Source: Haematospirillum sp. H4485 (GTDB lineage Bacteria > Pseudomonadota > Alphaproteobacteria > Rhodospirillales > Rhodospirillaceae). Taken from it: DNA of 64,000 nt. Shown piece after piece: positions 54,727 through 64,000 of this stretch. The translations under genes were made by a program, and so were the position numbers. The DNA lies in assembly GCF_012102745.1 (NCBI RefSeq), contig NZ_JAAVSY010000001.1, positions 310,001 through 374,000 of the forward strand, written 5' to 3'. Numbering within the stretch: position 1 is the stretch's first letter; each line of letters begins with the position of its first letter. The notes below the pieces were generated by a model. That model did not search any database and was not told the DNA's origin. It saw only the letters and a list, made by a program, of their open reading frames with translations.

Positions 54727-56424
54727 CTAGAGCCTGACGAGATGCACGTCAGTCAAAGGTTTCCGCCCTTGATCTTGATTCATGACACGGCGCACAGCCC
54801 GTCGGACCGCTTCCCTAACCGTGTCATCATTTCTGCGATCACGCGGATCGAGGTCACCAACAGCATCCGTTACCGCATCGGCAAGACCGATCCCCTGTGG
54901 CTCGTCATCGTCATCGGGAGTAAACAGGCCATGCGTTGTGACAAGCGGTGGTGCCAGAACCTGCCCCTTGTGATCAAGGACCAAAGTAATGACAGCGGCC
55001 CCATTGACCATCATTTTCTTGCGGTCCCGCAACACCGGGCTGTCCATGGGAACAATGCGATCCCCCTCCAAGGTAAGACGCCCCACAGGCACCGAAGCAA
55101 AAACATGAGGATTATCTGACGATGTCAGATCAAGAACCTGTCCATTATCGAGGACAACAGCCTTCCGTGCCCCATGATCAAGGGCAAAATCCGCATGAAC
55201 CTGAAGGTGGCGACGCTCCCCGTGAACGGGCACAACAACCGTTGGCCGAAGCAGACGGTAAAGTTCACCGACCTCATCCTGGGATGGGTGGCCGGACACA
55301 TGAATAAAGGCGTCCCGATCCGTCAGAACATCGACCCCGGAGCGTACAAGGCGGTTCTGTAGACGGAAAATAGCTTTCTCGTTGCCGGGAATAACCCGAG
55401 ATGAGAACAGAACTACATCACCCCGTCCCAATGTAACGTGAGGATGATGACCCCAGGCAATACGCGCCATAGCGGCCCGGGATTCACCTTGGGATCCTGT
55501 GCAGAGATACAAGACCTGGCGTGCCGGCAGATCCGCTGCATCATCAGCCTCAAGAAGCGGGCCAATATCGCCGATATAGCCTGTGGAACGGGCTGTATCC
55601 ACCATGCGCCACAGGGAACGCCCCACAAGGCACACCTGCCGTCCGTTAGCACGGGCTGCCTTCACGATACTTTCAACGCGGGCAATGTTGGAGGCAAAGC
55701 AGCACACGGCCACACGCCCGTCAAAACGCCCCAGCATATCAACAAGACTGCGACGAACATCTCCTTCCGAGCCTGAGCGACCCTTGTTCAGAATATTGGT
55801 GCTGTCGCTGATACAGGCTGTAATACCCTCATCACCAATGGCCTGAAGCCGTTCATAATCAACCGTACCGCCAACCATTGGCTCGGGGTCCATCTTCCAG
55901 TCCCCGGTATGGTAGATATTGCCATGCACCGTACGAATGACAAGGCCATTCGGTTCAGGAATGGAGTGGGTAAACGACACAAACTCAACATTGAACGGGC
56001 CAATGTCTACCCGCCCGCCAAGGGGTACAACGTGAACCGGCACTTCGCCATCCAAGCCCTCTTCCTTCAGTTTATGCCTGAGAAATTCCGCAGCAAACGG
56101 CGTTGCATAAACCGGGCACCGCAAATCGGGCCACAAATAGGCAACTGCGCCTATGTGATCTTCGTGTGCATGGGTGATCACGATACCGGCAAGATCAGCG
56201 GCATTCTCTTCCAAAAAAGAATGATCCGGCATGACAACATCGACACCGGGTATTTGGTCGTCGCCAAAAGTAACGCCCATGTCTACGGCCAACCACCGCC
56301 CTTGGCAGCCGTAGACATTCAGATTCATACCTATTTCACCGGTTCCCCCCAAAGGAACGAAGACAAGCCGATCTTTCGGGGCTTTTGTAAGGCGGGGCAG
56401 CGTTGCAGTATCAACAGCAGTCAT
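54727..56424 (-). CDS. rnj: Ribonuclease J
   Basis: Metallo-beta-lactamase/beta-CASP ribonuclease with 5'-3' exonuclease and endonuclease activity, used for mRNA turnover and rRNA maturation. The zinc motif HAHEDHIGA ([16 protein letters not shown]), a further His in SFTHSIPE, and the beta-CASP signatures [16 protein letters not shown] and [20 protein letters not shown] are present, then a C-terminal domain. 565 residues. Presence of RNase J is typical of alphaproteobacteria, unlike enterics. It overlaps coaX by 4 bases. Confidence 0.96.
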   Translation of the reverse strand: MTAVDTATLPRLTKAPKDRLVFVPLGGTGEIGMNLNVYGCQGRWLAVDMGVTFGDDQIPGVDVVMPDHSFLEENAADLAGIVITHAHEDHIGAVAYLWPDLRCPVYATPFAAEFLRHKLKEEGLDGEVPVHVVPLGGRVDIGPFNVEFVSFTHSIPEPNGLVIRTVHGNIYHTGDWKMDPEPMVGGTVDYERLQAIGDEGITACISDSTNILNKGRSGSEGDVRRSLVDMLGRFDGRVAVCCFASNIARVESIVKAARANGRQVCLVGRSLWRMVDTARSTGYIGDIGPLLEADDAADLPARQVLYLCTGSQGESRAAMARIAWGHHPHVTLGRGDVVLFSSRVIPGNEKAIFRLQNRLVRSGVDVLTDRDAFIHVSGHPSQDEVGELYRLLRPTVVVPVHGERRHLQVHADFALDHGARKAVVLDNGQVLDLTSSDNPHVFASVPVGRLTLEGDRIVPMDSPVLRDRKKMMVNGAAVITLVLDHKGQVLAPPLVTTHGLFTPDDDDEPQGIGLADAVTDAVGDLDPRDRRNDDTVREAVRRAVRRVMNQDQGRKPLTDVHLVRL

Positions 56425-57212
56425 GCGCGTTTCAATTTTTCTTCCGTAATGTTGTGTCGATAAATCTCGACAAGCCCTCGCAGGGTTAAATCACTGTCAA
56501 GATGATGAATAACATCGGTCGCTTCTGCGAACAGGGGAGCAAGCCCACCAGTCGCAACAACCGTCATTGGTTCGCCAAATTCCTTGGATATCCTGCTGAC
56601 CAAGCCTTCGATCAAGCCTATGTAGCCCCAGTATACTCCTGACTTCATGGCAGGAACAGTTGCCTTGCCAATAACAGACAAGGGGCGGCCAACAGCCACT
56701 CGCGGGAGTTGGGCGGCCGCCATGTGCAATGCTTCCAGAGACAGGTTGATACCTGGGCAAATACAGCCGCCGTGATAGTTTCCCTGGCGATCGACAACAT
56801 CAAAGGTGGTTGCTGTTCCAAAGTCAATGACAACAAGGGATCCACTGTATCTGGTGTGCGCCGCCACGGCATTGACCAGACGGTCTGCCCCCACTTCTTC
56901 CGGTCGATCGAGCAGGATTTGCAGATCAAGCTGGACCCCGGGTTCGCCAACAACTAAAGGCTCTGTATGGAAATAGGTACGACACAGCGTCTTCAGTGCA
57001 AAGACATTTGCTGGAACAACCGATGCCATAACAGCGGCAGAAATATCTTGGGGCTTTAACCCCTTCAGTTGCATAAGCTGGGTCAACCAGACCCCGTACT
57101 CATCGGCTGTACAGTCAGAGCGGGTAGAAGAGCGCCATTCTCCCATGGCTTTCTCACCGTCATAAACAGCAAAAACAATGTTGGTATTGCCGGAGTCGAT
57201 AACCAGAAGCAT
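56421..57212 (-). CDS. coaX: Type III pantothenate kinase
   Basis: First step of coenzyme A synthesis from pantothenate. The acetate-kinase-fold signatures [14 protein letters not shown] (phosphate loop 1), [15 protein letters not shown] (GADR motif) and [14 protein letters not shown], then [13 protein letters not shown], are present. 263 residues. Unlike type I kinase it is not feedback-inhibited by CoA in characterised members. coaD lies elsewhere in the window (32.4 kb). Confidence 0.97.
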   Translation of the reverse strand: MLLVIDSGNTNIVFAVYDGEKAMGEWRSSTRSDCTADEYGVWLTQLMQLKGLKPQDISAAVMASVVPANVFALKTLCRTYFHTEPLVVGEPGVQLDLQILLDRPEEVGADRLVNAVAAHTRYSGSLVVIDFGTATTFDVVDRQGNYHGGCICPGINLSLEALHMAAAQLPRVAVGRPLSVIGKATVPAMKSGVYWGYIGLIEGLVSRISKEFGEPMTVVATGGLAPLFAEATDVIHHLDSDLTLRGLVEIYRHNITEEKLKRA

Positions 57213-57252
57213 TCCGTACAGATCCCAAATTCAAAGAATTCTGCGCCAGATA

Positions 57253-58011
57253 TCAACCGAAGAAGACATCAGCAGCCAAAATACGATGCTGTCCTGCCTC
57301 ATTATGCAGCACAAGGGCACCGTCTGCATCGAGATCAGAAAAAATACCGCAAACTGATGAGCCATCCGGAAGATTTGCTACCATACTACCGCCCAAGCCA
57401 CATGCCTTGGATTTCCATGCCTGGCGGATGGGAACAAACCCTTCCTCTCTCCATTGCCGAAGTCTGCCGTACAGGGCATGGCAGAAAAAAGAAGCAACAT
57501 CAAGAGCAGAAAAAGAGATGCCTTGTTCGGCAAGACTCGTGACAGGGTAGTTTGTGGGAGTAACCTGCGGTCGATGCAACACGTTCACCCCAACCCCCAC
57601 AATAATCCATGGCGTATCTGTTTCCAGAAGGATACCCGACACCTTCGCCCCGGAAACAAGCACATCATTTGGCCATTTCAGGGCAACATCCAGTGCTGGG
57701 GCCATACTGGAAAAAGCGTCCAAAAGAGCCAATGCTGCAATAAAGGATAATGATGCGCTATCAGCCACCCCTTGCGCAGACTGCCGTAAGCGGATGGACA
57801 GAAACAGATTTCCTTCCGGGCTTTCCCATGAACGGCCACGTCGGCCACGCCCAGCAGTCTGGGAACCGGCAACGATGACAAACCCCTCTCCTGGATCACT
57901 GTTACGTCGGCGCTTTATTTCCTCGTTTGTACTATCCGTTTCACGCAGGAACACAAGGCGCCACCCTTTAGGTAGCGCCTCGTCCCTGTGTGTCCGGATC
58001 ATATTCGGCAT
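57253..58011 (-). CDS. birA: Biotin--[acetyl-CoA-carboxylase] ligase, catalytic-domain only
   Basis: Attaches biotin to carboxyl-carrier proteins. The active-site loop GRGRRGRSWESPEGNLF and KWPNDVLV are clear; the C-terminal SH3-like domain ends in QHRILAADVFFG. About 252 residues and no N-terminal winged helix, so it should not repress biotin genes as E. coli BirA does. ATG 58011 (MPNMIRTHRDE) is used; 58002 and upstream 58071 are alternatives without strong ribosome-binding sites. It follows nuoN after 16 bases. Confidence 0.94.
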   Translation of the reverse strand: MPNMIRTHRDEALPKGWRLVFLRETDSTNEEIKRRRNSDPGEGFVIVAGSQTAGRGRRGRSWESPEGNLFLSIRLRQSAQGVADSASLSFIAALALLDAFSSMAPALDVALKWPNDVLVSGAKVSGILLETDTPWIIVGVGVNVLHRPQVTPTNYPVTSLAEQGISFSALDVASFFCHALYGRLRQWREEGFVPIRQAWKSKACGLGGSMVANLPDGSSVCGIFSDLDADGALVLHNEAGQHRILAADVFFG

Positions 58012-58027
58012 GGAAATCAACAGCAGA

Positions 58028-59464
58028 TTATCCCGGGAACAGTGCTTTGGCAGCCAGATCAGCCTGGGCAATCAATGGGGCGGGCCAAGCCAGGAAGAAG
58101 GTCGTGACAAAAGCAGTTCCGGAAAGAATCAGCGTATTTGATGATGGCACCGGATCAAACGTCTCCGATGGCTCATCAAAGTACATCACCTTGATAACCC
58201 GTATGTAGTAGAAGGCCGCAACGACACTGGACAGCGCCAGAATGATGGCCAAAGCCAACTGACCTCCGTCCAAGGCTGCGATAAAGAGCCCCAGCTTGGC
58301 AACAAAGCCGGCAAAAAACGGAATGCCTGCCATAGAGAATAAAAAGATCGCCAAGGCTGCGGCCAAGCCCGGTGATGCTTTGTGCAGCCCCGACAGATCG
58401 CTTATTTTTTCCAGCGCCTGCCCACCGGAACGCATGGAGAGAATAACCGCAAAACTGCCAACACTCATAAAGACATACAGAGCCATATACAGCAGAGCCG
58501 CACTGACACCAACTTCGGTCCCTGTTACCAAACCCACCAGCACATAACCCATATGGCCAATCGAAGAATAAGCCATCAGCCTTTTTATATTGGTCTGGGC
58601 TACAGCACCAAATGCGCCAACAATCATCGAACCGGCAGACACAAGCCACAACACTTGCTGCCAAGCACCAGCCAAGTCAGCAAACGGCCCGACCAAAAGG
58701 CGGATAAACAAGGCAATTGCGGCAACTTTGGGTGCCGCTGCAAAAAAAGCTGTTACCGGGGTTGGTGCCCCCTCGTACACATCGGGTGTCCACATATGGA
58801 AAGGAACGGCAGAGACCTTGAATGCCATGCCACACAGCATGAAAACCAAGCCAACAATCGCCCCGGTCGGAGCATGCTCTCCCAAGACCTTTGCCAAGAC
58901 ATCAAAAGACGTTGTTCCGGAGAAGCCATAAACCATCGACATCCCGTACAGCAACATGCCCGAAGCCACAGAGCCCAGCACAAAGTACTTCAGCCCGGCC
59001 TCGGTTGACTTGACTGTATCCCGCCGCAACGCAGCAAGAACATAGGATGCAAGGCTCATCAGCTCCAGCCCCAAGTACAGGGACATCAGATTATTAGCCG
59101 AGATCATCATCAGCATGCCAAGCGTGGCAAACAGCATGACAACAGGAACCTCAAATCTCTCCATTTGCTCACGTGCCATCCATGACAACGTCAGGATTAG
59201 CGTCAAGGCGGCAGCAAACAGTGTCACAAGCTTTGCGTAGCGTGAAAAACCATCAGAGACAAACATGCCATTAAAGGTACTCATTACTCTGGGTTCACCA
59301 GCAAATACAACCGCCATAGTGACCAAAAGAGCCAGAACAGCTATCCAGCCCACTGCCGCTGTCGCATCCCCGCGGCGGAACACACCAATCATCAGAAGGG
59401 CAAGGCCGGAACAAGCCAGGATCAGTTCAGGGGCGGCGACCCCAAGGTTTGCGATCACAGTCAT
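58028..59464 (-). CDS. nuoN: NADH-quinone oxidoreductase subunit N
   Basis: Antiporter-like proton-pumping subunit of complex I. About 14 hydrophobic helices. The proton-pathway Lys/Glu regions typical of the Mrp-like fold are recognisable (SLYLGLELMSLASYVLAALRRD, FKVSAVPFHMWTPDVYEGAPTPVTAFFAAAPKVAA, KRLMAYSSIGHMGYVLVG). 478 residues. Last gene of the nuo operon here, before birA. Confidence 0.97.
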   Translation of the reverse strand: MTVIANLGVAAPELILACSGLALLMIGVFRRGDATAAVGWIAVLALLVTMAVVFAGEPRVMSTFNGMFVSDGFSRYAKLVTLFAAALTLILTLSWMAREQMERFEVPVVMLFATLGMLMMISANNLMSLYLGLELMSLASYVLAALRRDTVKSTEAGLKYFVLGSVASGMLLYGMSMVYGFSGTTSFDVLAKVLGEHAPTGAIVGLVFMLCGMAFKVSAVPFHMWTPDVYEGAPTPVTAFFAAAPKVAAIALFIRLLVGPFADLAGAWQQVLWLVSAGSMIVGAFGAVAQTNIKRLMAYSSIGHMGYVLVGLVTGTEVGVSAALLYMALYVFMSVGSFAVILSMRSGGQALEKISDLSGLHKASPGLAAALAIFLFSMAGIPFFAGFVAKLGLFIAALDGGQLALAIILALSSVVAAFYYIRVIKVMYFDEPSETFDPVPSSNTLILSGTAFVTTFFLAWPAPLIAQADLAAKALFPG

Positions 59465-59493
59465 GGTGTCAGTTACCTCTCCAGTCGCCGGCC

Positions 59494-61011
59494 TCAGCGA
59501 AATGCCACAGCAGTGCCCGAACCGGCATCTGCCAAGGCAGCATGATAATTTTCAACAAGGTGGATTACAGAAGCGTGCATGGGCTCCAGGAATGAAGATG
59601 GATAAATGCCCATCCACAGCACAACAAGGATCAAGGGAACAAAAATCGCCACTTCACGCGGGTTCATGTCCAACATGGCCTTCACGTCATCCTTGTCGAG
59701 CTTTCCAAAGCAAATCCTGCGATACAGAAGCAAGGCATATGTGGCACCCAGGATCAATCCTGTCGCAGTAAATAGCCCAACCCAGCTGCTGGTTTGGAAA
59801 ACACCCAGAAGAATCATGAACTCCCCGACAAAACCGGATGTACCCGGCAGGCCGACAGACGCCATGGTAAAGAACATGAAAACCAGCGCATACTTGGGCA
59901 TGACATCAGACACGCCACCATAACGGGCCATCTCACGCGTATGGAGACGGTCATAAACAACGCCAACACACAGAAAGAGAGCACCGGAGACAACCCCATG
60001 CGAAAGCATCTGGATGATCGCCCCCTCAATTGCCTGCTGATTCAGCGCAAAGGTACCAACGGTCACAAAACCCATATGCGCTACAGAAGAATAGGCAATC
60101 AGCTTCTTCATATCCTCCTGCACCAAGGCCACCAATGATGTGTAAATAATGGCTGCAACTGACAGCGTGAACATCAATGGTGCGAAATACTGCGTTGCTT
60201 CTGGCAGCATCGGGATAGAAAAACGCAGGAAGCCGTACCCACCCATCTTCAGCAAGACACCGGCAAGAATTACCGAACCTGCAGTCGGGGCCTCAACGTG
60301 CGCATCAGGAAGCCATGTGTGGAATGGCCACATCGGCACCTTGACCGCAAAGGAGGCAAACATTGCAAGCCACAGCCAGAGCTGCATATCCCGCGAAAAA
60401 TGCGTTTCCATAAGGGTAGGGATATCGGTTGTTCCGGCAACCAAAAGCATGGCGACAATCGCCACCAGCATCAGGACAGAACCAGCCAAGGTGTACAAGA
60501 AAAACTTGAAAGCAGCATAAACCCGACGCGGACCGCCCCAAACACCGATCATGATGTACATGGGGATCAGGACAGCTTCGAAGAAGATGTAGAACAGGAC
60601 ATAATCAAGGGCACAGAACATGCCAACCATCAGGGTTTCCAGAACCAAGAAGGCCAACATGTACTCTCTGACCCGCTTCTCGACAGCTTCCCAAGCCGAC
60701 AGGATGCAAAGAGGGGTCAGGAACGTCGACAGCAAGACAAAGAACAGAGAAATACCATCCAGCCCCATGTGGTAGCTTATGCCCCATACGGGCAGCCATT
60801 CCACCTTCTCGACAAACTGGAATTCTGCTGTGGCCGGGTTGAATCCCTCCCACAAGCCAAGGGAGATCAGAAAGGTTGCAACAGAGGTCAGCAGGGCTAC
60901 ATTACGTGCGTTACGCGCAACGGCTTTTTCGCTGCCGCGCACGAACAAGACAAACGCAGCGCCGACCAGCGGAAGAAACGTGACGATTGACAGAAGAGGA
61001 AGGTCGGTCAT
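59494..61011 (-). CDS. nuoM: NADH-quinone oxidoreductase subunit M
   Basis: Antiporter-like complex I subunit. The signatures [55 protein letters not shown] and [18 protein letters not shown] are conserved. 505 residues with about 14 membrane helices. 29 bases before nuoN and 6 after nuoL. Confidence 0.98.
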   Translation of the reverse strand: MTDLPLLSIVTFLPLVGAAFVLFVRGSEKAVARNARNVALLTSVATFLISLGLWEGFNPATAEFQFVEKVEWLPVWGISYHMGLDGISLFFVLLSTFLTPLCILSAWEAVEKRVREYMLAFLVLETLMVGMFCALDYVLFYIFFEAVLIPMYIMIGVWGGPRRVYAAFKFFLYTLAGSVLMLVAIVAMLLVAGTTDIPTLMETHFSRDMQLWLWLAMFASFAVKVPMWPFHTWLPDAHVEAPTAGSVILAGVLLKMGGYGFLRFSIPMLPEATQYFAPLMFTLSVAAIIYTSLVALVQEDMKKLIAYSSVAHMGFVTVGTFALNQQAIEGAIIQMLSHGVVSGALFLCVGVVYDRLHTREMARYGGVSDVMPKYALVFMFFTMASVGLPGTSGFVGEFMILLGVFQTSSWVGLFTATGLILGATYALLLYRRICFGKLDKDDVKAMLDMNPREVAIFVPLILVVLWMGIYPSSFLEPMHASVIHLVENYHAALADAGSGTAVAFR

Positions 61012-61017
61012 TGGCGC

Positions 61018-62949
61018 TTATCCTGCATGTCTGATGATATACCAGGTTACAAACACCGCTACGCCAAGAATCATGGCAAAGGCGTAATGATACAAATAAC
61101 CGGACTGCATCCGTGAAAACCGGGCCGCTATACTGCGTGTTGCAGCAGCAAGCCCATCAGGACCAACACCGTCGATCAAGGCTCCGTCACCACCTTTCCA
61201 GAACCCACGGCCCAGAACAAAGGCCGGACGCACAAAGATGCGGTCAAACAGCTCGTCAAAGTACCATTTGTTCAGAAGGAAAAGGTACAGTGGGCGCAGG
61301 GCTTTGGCGATGACACCGGGTACCTTGGGAGCAAACATGTAAAGGATGTAGGCCAACACGATACCACCGCCACTCATATACAGGGGCATCAGCTTGACCC
61401 AAGAAGGAACGTGGTGAGCTGCACCGACAGTATCATGCCCCTCCAAAACCAGAATGGCACTCCCCCAGAAGCTGGAACGTGCATCCCCGACAAAAAGATC
61501 ATAGCCAATCCAGCCAGAGAACACGGCCCCGACAGAAAGAACCAGAAGGGGGATCACCATGATCGCCGGGCTTTCATGAACATGGCTCATGACATAGTCA
61601 TCAGCACGCGGCTTTCCGTGGAACGTTAGGATGAGCAAGCGCCAGGAATAGAAAGCGGTCATTCCTGCAGCAGCAATCCCCATCCAGAAGGCGTAGGTAC
61701 CAACGGCACTGTGAGCCGCAAAAGCCGTTTCCAGGATCATGTCCTTGGAATAGAAGCCGGCAAAGAACGGTATCCCGGCCAAGGCGAGAGAGCCAATCCA
61801 CATCATCGCGTACGTGACGGGGATATGCTTCCAGATTCCCCCCATCTTGCGGATGTCCTGCTCGTCAGACATGGCATGGATAACGGACCCAGCCCCCAAG
61901 AACAGAAGCGCCTTGAAGAAAGCGTGTGTCATCAGGTGAAAAATAGCAGCCTGATAAGCGGAAACACCAATCGCGAAGAACATATATCCCAGCTGGGAAC
62001 ACGTCGAATAGGCAATAACCCGTTTGATATCGTTCTGAACACACCCGACAGTCGCCGCAAAGAATGCGGTTGTTGCACCAACGACAGCAATGATAGCCAA
62101 GGCATCAGGAGCCAGTTCGAACAGGGGTGACATACGGCTGACCATAAAGACACCCGCCGTCACCATCGTTGCCGCATGGATCAGGGCCGAAACTGGTGTT
62201 GGACCTTCCATGGCATCAGGGAGCCATGTATGCAGACCCAACTGGGCCGATTTGCCCATGGCACCAATAAACAACAGGAAGCCAATGATGGTCAGGGCGT
62301 GCCATTCCGTTCCAAAGAAACGAACCATACTGTGGGCATGATCTGGTGCAGCAGCAAAAATCGCGTTGAACTCCACTGATCCAAACAGGAAGTAGACGCC
62401 AAAAATACCAAGGGCAAAACCAAAGTCGCCAACACGGTTGACGATGAAGGCCTTCATGGCGGCGGCGCAGGCCGACTGTTTCTCGTACCAGAAACCGATC
62501 AAAAGATAGGACGCCAAACCAACGCCTTCCCAGCCGAAAAACAGCTGAACAAGATTATCAGCCGTGACCAGCATCAACATCATGAAGGTAAACAGCGACA
62601 GATAAGCCATAAACCGGGGAACTGATTTATCATGGTGCATATATCCGCATGAGTAGACATGCACCATCGACGAAACACCATTGACGACAATCAGCATAAC
62701 CGCCGTCAGGGTATCGAAACGCAGAGCCCATGACACCTGAAAGTCGCCCGATGAAATCCATTTCAGGAGTTCAACCGTAACCGGCTTTTGCCCCATGGCA
62801 GCTTCAAAGAAAATAGCAACTGACAGCGCTGCTGATAAAAGAACAGCGGATGTGGTGACCACCTGGGCACCGGTATCTTTCAACCAGTGACGGAAGAACC
62901 CGGCGATTACGGCTGCCAGCAGAGGCAGAAATATGGCTGCGACGTACAT
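61018..62949 (-). CDS. nuoL: NADH-quinone oxidoreductase subunit L
   Basis: The largest antiporter-like subunit, with the long lateral helix at the C-terminus. Signatures: GWEGVGLASYLLIGFWYEKQSACAAAMKAFIVNRVGD, HTWLPDAMEGPTPVSALIHAATMVTAGVFMV and KRVIAYSTCSQLGYMF. 643 residues, normal. Spacing of 8 bases to nuoK and 6 to nuoM shows one operon. Confidence 0.98.
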   Translation of the reverse strand: MYVAAIFLPLLAAVIAGFFRHWLKDTGAQVVTTSAVLLSAALSVAIFFEAAMGQKPVTVELLKWISSGDFQVSWALRFDTLTAVMLIVVNGVSSMVHVYSCGYMHHDKSVPRFMAYLSLFTFMMLMLVTADNLVQLFFGWEGVGLASYLLIGFWYEKQSACAAAMKAFIVNRVGDFGFALGIFGVYFLFGSVEFNAIFAAAPDHAHSMVRFFGTEWHALTIIGFLLFIGAMGKSAQLGLHTWLPDAMEGPTPVSALIHAATMVTAGVFMVSRMSPLFELAPDALAIIAVVGATTAFFAATVGCVQNDIKRVIAYSTCSQLGYMFFAIGVSAYQAAIFHLMTHAFFKALLFLGAGSVIHAMSDEQDIRKMGGIWKHIPVTYAMMWIGSLALAGIPFFAGFYSKDMILETAFAAHSAVGTYAFWMGIAAAGMTAFYSWRLLILTFHGKPRADDYVMSHVHESPAIMVIPLLVLSVGAVFSGWIGYDLFVGDARSSFWGSAILVLEGHDTVGAAHHVPSWVKLMPLYMSGGGIVLAYILYMFAPKVPGVIAKALRPLYLFLLNKWYFDELFDRIFVRPAFVLGRGFWKGGDGALIDGVGPDGLAAATRSIAARFSRMQSGYLYHYAFAMILGVAVFVTWYIIRHAG

Positions 62950-62957
62950 CTGCTTTC

Positions 62958-63269
62958 TCAGCCCTTCATCTGGTTGATGTCTTCAACAGCGATTGAACCC
63001 CGGTTACGGAAGAACACAACCAGGATTGCAAGACCAATAGCGGCTTCAGCAGCAGCAACTGTCAAAATGAACAAGGTAAACACCTGACCGACCAGATCCC
63101 CCAGAAAGGAGGAAAAAGCCACCATGTTGACATTGACGGCCAAAAGCATCAGCTCGATCGACATCATGATAATCACGACATTCTTGCGGTTCAGGAAAAT
63201 CCCGACCACACCCAGCACGAAGAGTATCGCGCCGACTGTCAGATAATGCGACAGACCAATCTGTAGCAT
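62958..63269 (-). CDS. nuoK: NADH-quinone oxidoreductase subunit K
   Basis: Three-helix membrane subunit; membrane-embedded acidic residues lie in [18 protein letters not shown] and [18 protein letters not shown] (the conserved Glu pair). 103 residues. Its start overlaps the nuoJ stop by 1 base. Confidence 0.98.
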   Translation of the reverse strand: MLQIGLSHYLTVGAILFVLGVVGIFLNRKNVVIIMMSIELMLLAVNVNMVAFSSFLGDLVGQVFTLFILTVAAAEAAIGLAILVVFFRNRGSIAVEDINQMKG

Positions 63270-63877
63270 CAGATCCCTCCCCTGGTCGGAACTTTTTTCA
63301 GCTCTACCGTACGCCCACGATCAAGCTGGCGGGTAATGTGCTGTTTTCTCACGCCCGGACGCACGCGATGCGTCAACATGATGGAGCCAATCATGGCCAC
63401 AAGAAGCACAAGACCTGCGGCTTGGAACAGATAGATGTAATCCGTATAGATCAGGTTACCCAAAGCCGCTGTGTTATGAACCTCCGAGAGCGGAGGAATA
63501 GGAGCTTCGCGCACCGACTGAACATCAGGCGACAAGGCCCAGCCACCCGTTACTGCCACAATCTCCGCCAAAAGAATGGCACCAATTGCAACCCCGACCG
63601 GCATGTATTCGGCCATTCCCTCGCGCAGACGCAGGGTATTGAGATCCAGCATCATCACGACAAACAGGAACAGCACCGCAACCGCACCGACGTAGACAAC
63701 AACCAGCAACATCGCCAGAAACTCGGCACCGAGGAGGATGAACAAACCCGCAGCATTGAAAAACGTCAGTATCAACCAAAGCACGGAATGAACCGGACTA
63801 CGGGCCGTGATTACCATGGCGGCGCTGAAAATAGCCACTACAGTAAAAAGATAAAATGCCAAGCCCTGCAGGATCAT
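63269..63877 (-). CDS. nuoJ: NADH-quinone oxidoreductase subunit J
   Basis: Five-helix membrane subunit next to the Q-cavity. The TM3 signature [17 protein letters not shown] is clear. About 202 residues from ATG 63877, which has GGGGGA upstream; the frame extends to 63931 through a stretch that overlaps only the intergenic region after nuoI. Confidence 0.96.
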   Translation of the reverse strand: MILQGLAFYLFTVVAIFSAAMVITARSPVHSVLWLILTFFNAAGLFILLGAEFLAMLLVVVYVGAVAVLFLFVVMMLDLNTLRLREGMAEYMPVGVAIGAILLAEIVAVTGGWALSPDVQSVREAPIPPLSEVHNTAALGNLIYTDYIYLFQAAGLVLLVAMIGSIMLTHRVRPGVRKQHITRQLDRGRTVELKKVPTRGGI

Positions 63878-63970
63878 CGGTCCCCCTTCCCGAATACGCC
63901 GGGTACATAAATCAGACAGTGCATTTTCCAAACCTTGAGAAGATATCCCACATAGAGCGGGTCTTCTGAA

Positions 63971-64000
63971 TCAGCGATACGGGGCATCAAGTTCAATCCG
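63971..64000 (-). CDS. nuoI: NADH-quinone oxidoreductase subunit I, C-terminal end
   Basis: The last nine residues before the stop, RIELDAPYR, are the usual NuoI C-terminus (LDAPYR). The gene is cut by the window end, so the ferredoxin-type cysteines are not visible. The nuoI-nuoJ order supports the call. The 93-base gap to nuoJ holds no other gene. Confidence 0.8.
   Translation of the reverse strand, partial: RIELDAPYR

Overview
The window is a chromosomal stretch of an alphaproteobacterium, most likely of the Rhodospirillales/Rhodospirillaceae type. The evidence is the gene content and order: tolC-popZ(DUF2497)-valS; argS-SPOR-nagZ; ssb-gyrA-coaD-cyclophilin; nlpD-pcm-surE-serS-tatCBA; nuoIJKLMN-birA-coaX-rnj-mce; a hopanoid squalene module (HpnC/HpnD/HpnE); ribonuclease J; and the DUF2336 and DUF4170 families. 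I cannot name the species from sequence alone. Coding density is very high. I see no insertion sequence, prophage, CRISPR array, plasmid function or toxin system, so this reads as core housekeeping DNA rather than an island.

Region by region. 0-4.4 kb: the tail of tolC, popZ and valS, then a structured gap with tRNA-Ser(TGA). 4.4-13 kb, all on +: cell-wall genes (an MltB-type lytic transglycosylase lipoprotein, RlpA and a D,D-carboxypeptidase) running into tmk-holB-metG-tatD-metallohydrolase, several with 1-4 bp start/stop overlaps. 13-19.9 kb, mainly on -: sodB, hpnE, a gene in which HpnC and HpnD are fused, a head-to-head divergent third squalene/phytoene-synthase homologue, a DUF2336 protein, xth and erpA. 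20-26 kb on +: dgt-argS-SPOR protein-nagZ-M50 protease. 25.9-31 kb on -: a DsbA-family protein, a double-receiver protein with a ruined GGDEF motif, an RlmD-type methyltransferase, an unknown lipoprotein and mazG. 31-36.4 kb: a tandem DUF4170 protein, tRNA-Lys(TTT), then cyclophilin, coaD, gyrA and ssb. 36.6-39.4 kb: uvrA, divergent from ssb with a candidate SOS box between them. 39.5-46 kb on -: nlpD-pcm-surE-serS-tatC-tatB-tatA and an ABC ATPase lacking its partners. 46-51 kb: tRNA-Pro(GGG), a secreted unknown, mfd and sdhE. 51.3-54.7 kb: recG, a thioredoxin-like ferredoxin, a 3-methyladenine glycosylase and methylmalonyl-CoA epimerase. 54.7-64 kb on -: rnj, coaX, birA and the distal half of the complex I operon (nuoN to nuoI, the last cut by the window end).

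Themes. Envelope construction and division is the largest group: RlpA, MltB-like, carboxypeptidase, SPOR protein, NagZ, NlpD-like, PopZ, Tat and hopanoid precursors. Translation is next (three aminoacyl-tRNA synthetases plus serS, three tRNAs, rRNA/tRNA methylation), then DNA repair and replication (uvrA, mfd, recG, xth, tag, ssb, gyrA, holB, tmk, dgt) and respiration (complex I, SdhE, ErpA).

I did not find a clearly new multi-gene system. The most distinctive items are the HpnC-HpnD fusion with its probably non-catalytic third homologue, the degenerate double-REC GGDEF protein, the tandem DUF4170 protein, an intergenic inverted repeat followed by an orphan plus-strand terminator near 29.45 kb, and several structured intergenic segments (3.94-4.16 kb, 1.04 kb, 51.2 kb).
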